Below, in pieces: positions 6,565 through 7,519 of a DNA stretch of 7,519 nt. Position 1 is the stretch's first letter; each line of letters begins with the position of its first letter. The position numbers and the translations under genes are program-made. The notes below the pieces were generated by a model, which saw nothing but the letters and a program-made list of their open reading frames with translations, made no database searches and was not told where the DNA came from. Source of the stretch: an uncultured Lachnospiraceae bacterium (GTDB lineage Bacteria > Bacillota > Clostridia > Lachnospirales > Lachnospiraceae); NCBI GenBank assembly GCA_947589175.1, contig CANPZR010000119.1:1-7519 (forward strand), given 5' to 3'.

Positions 6565-7400
6565 GGAAAATAGGAAAAAAGAGGGGGACAGGCTGGCTGA
6601 CAAAGCTCTTTGTGTTTCTTGGGGTTGTGTCCATGCTGGCGGCGGCCACGCTCTCTCCCTGGTTTCTGAACCGTCTTGCCGATAAAAAAATACTGGGAAC
6701 GACCGGAAGTGAGAATACGGAAGCCAGCATTTACATGATACCCTATAATTCCTTTGCGGATAAGATCTATGCCATGGCGGTGGCGTCCGGCAAAGGAGAA
6801 TTGCAGGCAATCGAGATGGGAGATAATTCTGAATTCACATCGTTAGAGGATGTTGAAAAGGAGACGGTTGCCTTTATTGTGGATTCGGAGCTAAATTCGA
6901 TGCGCGATTACGGCGTGCTGGACTATGAGCTTTCCGTGGATGCGGAAAATCTGGAATCTGTCAGAAAATACGCGTTTGTGAATGTTCCGGTCAACGGGGG
7001 AGTGATATTCCGGGGAATCAACATATGCAGGGCAAGCTTTTCCAATAAGAGAAATTCGCTCATCGTGTATTATGATCAGGAATATAATAAGGTGTATTAC
7101 ATGGAATGGAGACACAGGGTTACAGAGAAAGATGCGGACGAGTACAATGTTGAAAGGATTAAGAGGGAGGCCATGAGGGGCTTTGCCCAATGGTGGACCC
7201 GCTGGGGACTTTATTACGAATTTTCGCATCTGAGAAACGGGCTGTATGTAACGGAGAGACAGCAGGAAAAGCTGACGGGGATTGTAGAGTATGACGGCAA
7301 ATACCGGCTGAACATATCACAGGATTGGGAAAAATCAGGCAAATGGGTGACCTTCCGGATGGGAATGCCGCTGGAGGAGTTTATAAATTTTGGGACGTGA
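6561..7400 (+). CDS. Uncharacterised single-pass membrane protein, third gene of the two-component operon
   Basis: I do not recognise this 279-residue protein. A basic N-terminus (MRKIGKKRG) precedes one hydrophobic segment at about 14-36 that has no lipobox Cys, so it is probably a membrane anchor or uncleaved signal. The remaining roughly 240 residues would then be extracytoplasmic. That part mixes acidic stretches (about 78-130), a beta-rich middle (about 138-185: YAFVNVPVNGGVIFRG, SLIVYYDQEYNKVYYMEW), a charged helix (about 187-207), an aromatic patch FAQWWTRWGLYYEF (208-221), and a C-terminal beta-like part. The start ATG overlaps the kinase stop (ATGA) and has a purine-rich GGGAGGG (6544-6550) 10 nt upstream. 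Its place after a regulator-kinase pair resembles operons where a membrane protein tunes the kinase (as YycH/YycI do for WalK), but I see no similarity to those proteins. The role is inference; the gene itself is well supported. Confidence 0.88.
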   Translation: MRKIGKKRGTGWLTKLFVFLGVVSMLAAATLSPWFLNRLADKKILGTTGSENTEASIYMIPYNSFADKIYAMAVASGKGELQAIEMGDNSEFTSLEDVEKETVAFIVDSELNSMRDYGVLDYELSVDAENLESVRKYAFVNVPVNGGVIFRGINICRASFSNKRNSLIVYYDQEYNKVYYMEWRHRVTEKDADEYNVERIKREAMRGFAQWWTRWGLYYEFSHLRNGLYVTERQQEKLTGIVEYDGKYRLNISQDWEKSGKWVTFRMGMPLEEFINFGT

Positions 7401-7435
7401 AAATCCTCCGCCAAATGGCCGCGGCACTATAGGCG

Positions 7436-7519
7436 TCACAATATGAGGATGCTGGCGCAGGATAAATCGTTGGCCAGGTCGTAGATCCTGCCGCTCTCCA
7501 GTCCCACGACGGTGGGGCG
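7436..7519 (-). CDS. C-terminal end of an unidentified convergent gene, cut by the window edge
   Basis: The minus strand is open from the right edge for 27 codons to a TGA at 7436-7438. The peptide reads PTVVGLESGRIYDLANDL followed by SCASILIL. It looks like ordinary protein sequence with high-GC codon choice similar to the neighbours. The plus strand in the same stretch is closed by stop codons, for example TAG at 7482-7484. The fragment is too short to name. It converges on the membrane-protein gene with about 35 bp between the two stops. I see no strong terminator in that gap, only a weak GCC-AAAT-GGC hairpin near 7412-7421. Confidence 0.5.
   Translation of the reverse strand, partial: RPTVVGLESGRIYDLANDLSCASILIL

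Noticed and set aside
5932..6810. Minus-strand open frame of 292 codons across the kinase and third gene
   Set aside because: It is antisense to the conserved kinase catalytic boxes and to the ATGA junction; the Pro/Ser/Arg-rich translation is typical of a shadow.

Overview
The window looks like the chromosome of a Gram-positive anaerobe of the Clostridia, probably a gut Lachnospiraceae. The evidence is fairly high GC in coding DNA, strong AGGAGG-type ribosome binding sites before almost every gene, a lipobox-bearing cyclophilin, and an OmpR-type two-component pair of a style common in that family. This placement rests on gene style only and is an inference. All complete genes lie on the plus strand; one partial gene enters from the right edge on the minus strand.

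Region 1 (1-3582) is the distal part of a sugar ABC import operon. It holds a double-domain ATPase missing about its first 30 residues, followed by two different permeases joined by 8-bp and 1-bp stop/start overlaps. One ATPase with two distinct permeases, and residue-level resemblance to E. coli YtfR, YtfT and YjfF, point to the galactofuranose-type family. The substrate-binding protein (YtfQ equivalent) would be expected upstream, outside the window, so the substrate is not proven. A GC-rich hairpin with a T-run follows the last permease.

Region 2 (3583-4368) holds a single lipoprotein cyclophilin (peptidyl-prolyl isomerase). It has a terminator-like hairpin directly before its ribosome binding site and an AT-rich terminator directly after its stop codon. 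It also carries a possible internal start that would release the bare catalytic domain as a cytoplasmic protein.

Region 3 (4368-7400) is a three-gene operon: an OmpR/PhoB-family response regulator, a membrane sensor histidine kinase (GTG start), and an unrecognised single-pass membrane protein whose start overlaps the kinase stop by 4 bp. Its promoter has a perfect TATAAT and no recognisable -35. In the -35 position is a 7-bp direct repeat with exact 11-bp periodicity, the usual geometry of an OmpR/PhoB-family operator. This suggests activator-dependent, probably autoregulated, expression. The third gene is the least understood part and a candidate accessory or signal-modulating protein.

Region 4 (7401-7519) contains the last 27 codons of a convergent minus-strand gene that I cannot identify. 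I see no convincing phage, transposon, CRISPR or RNA gene, and no clear wholly new system. The best leads are the direct-repeat operator, the unknown third gene, and the unusual expression signals around the cyclophilin.
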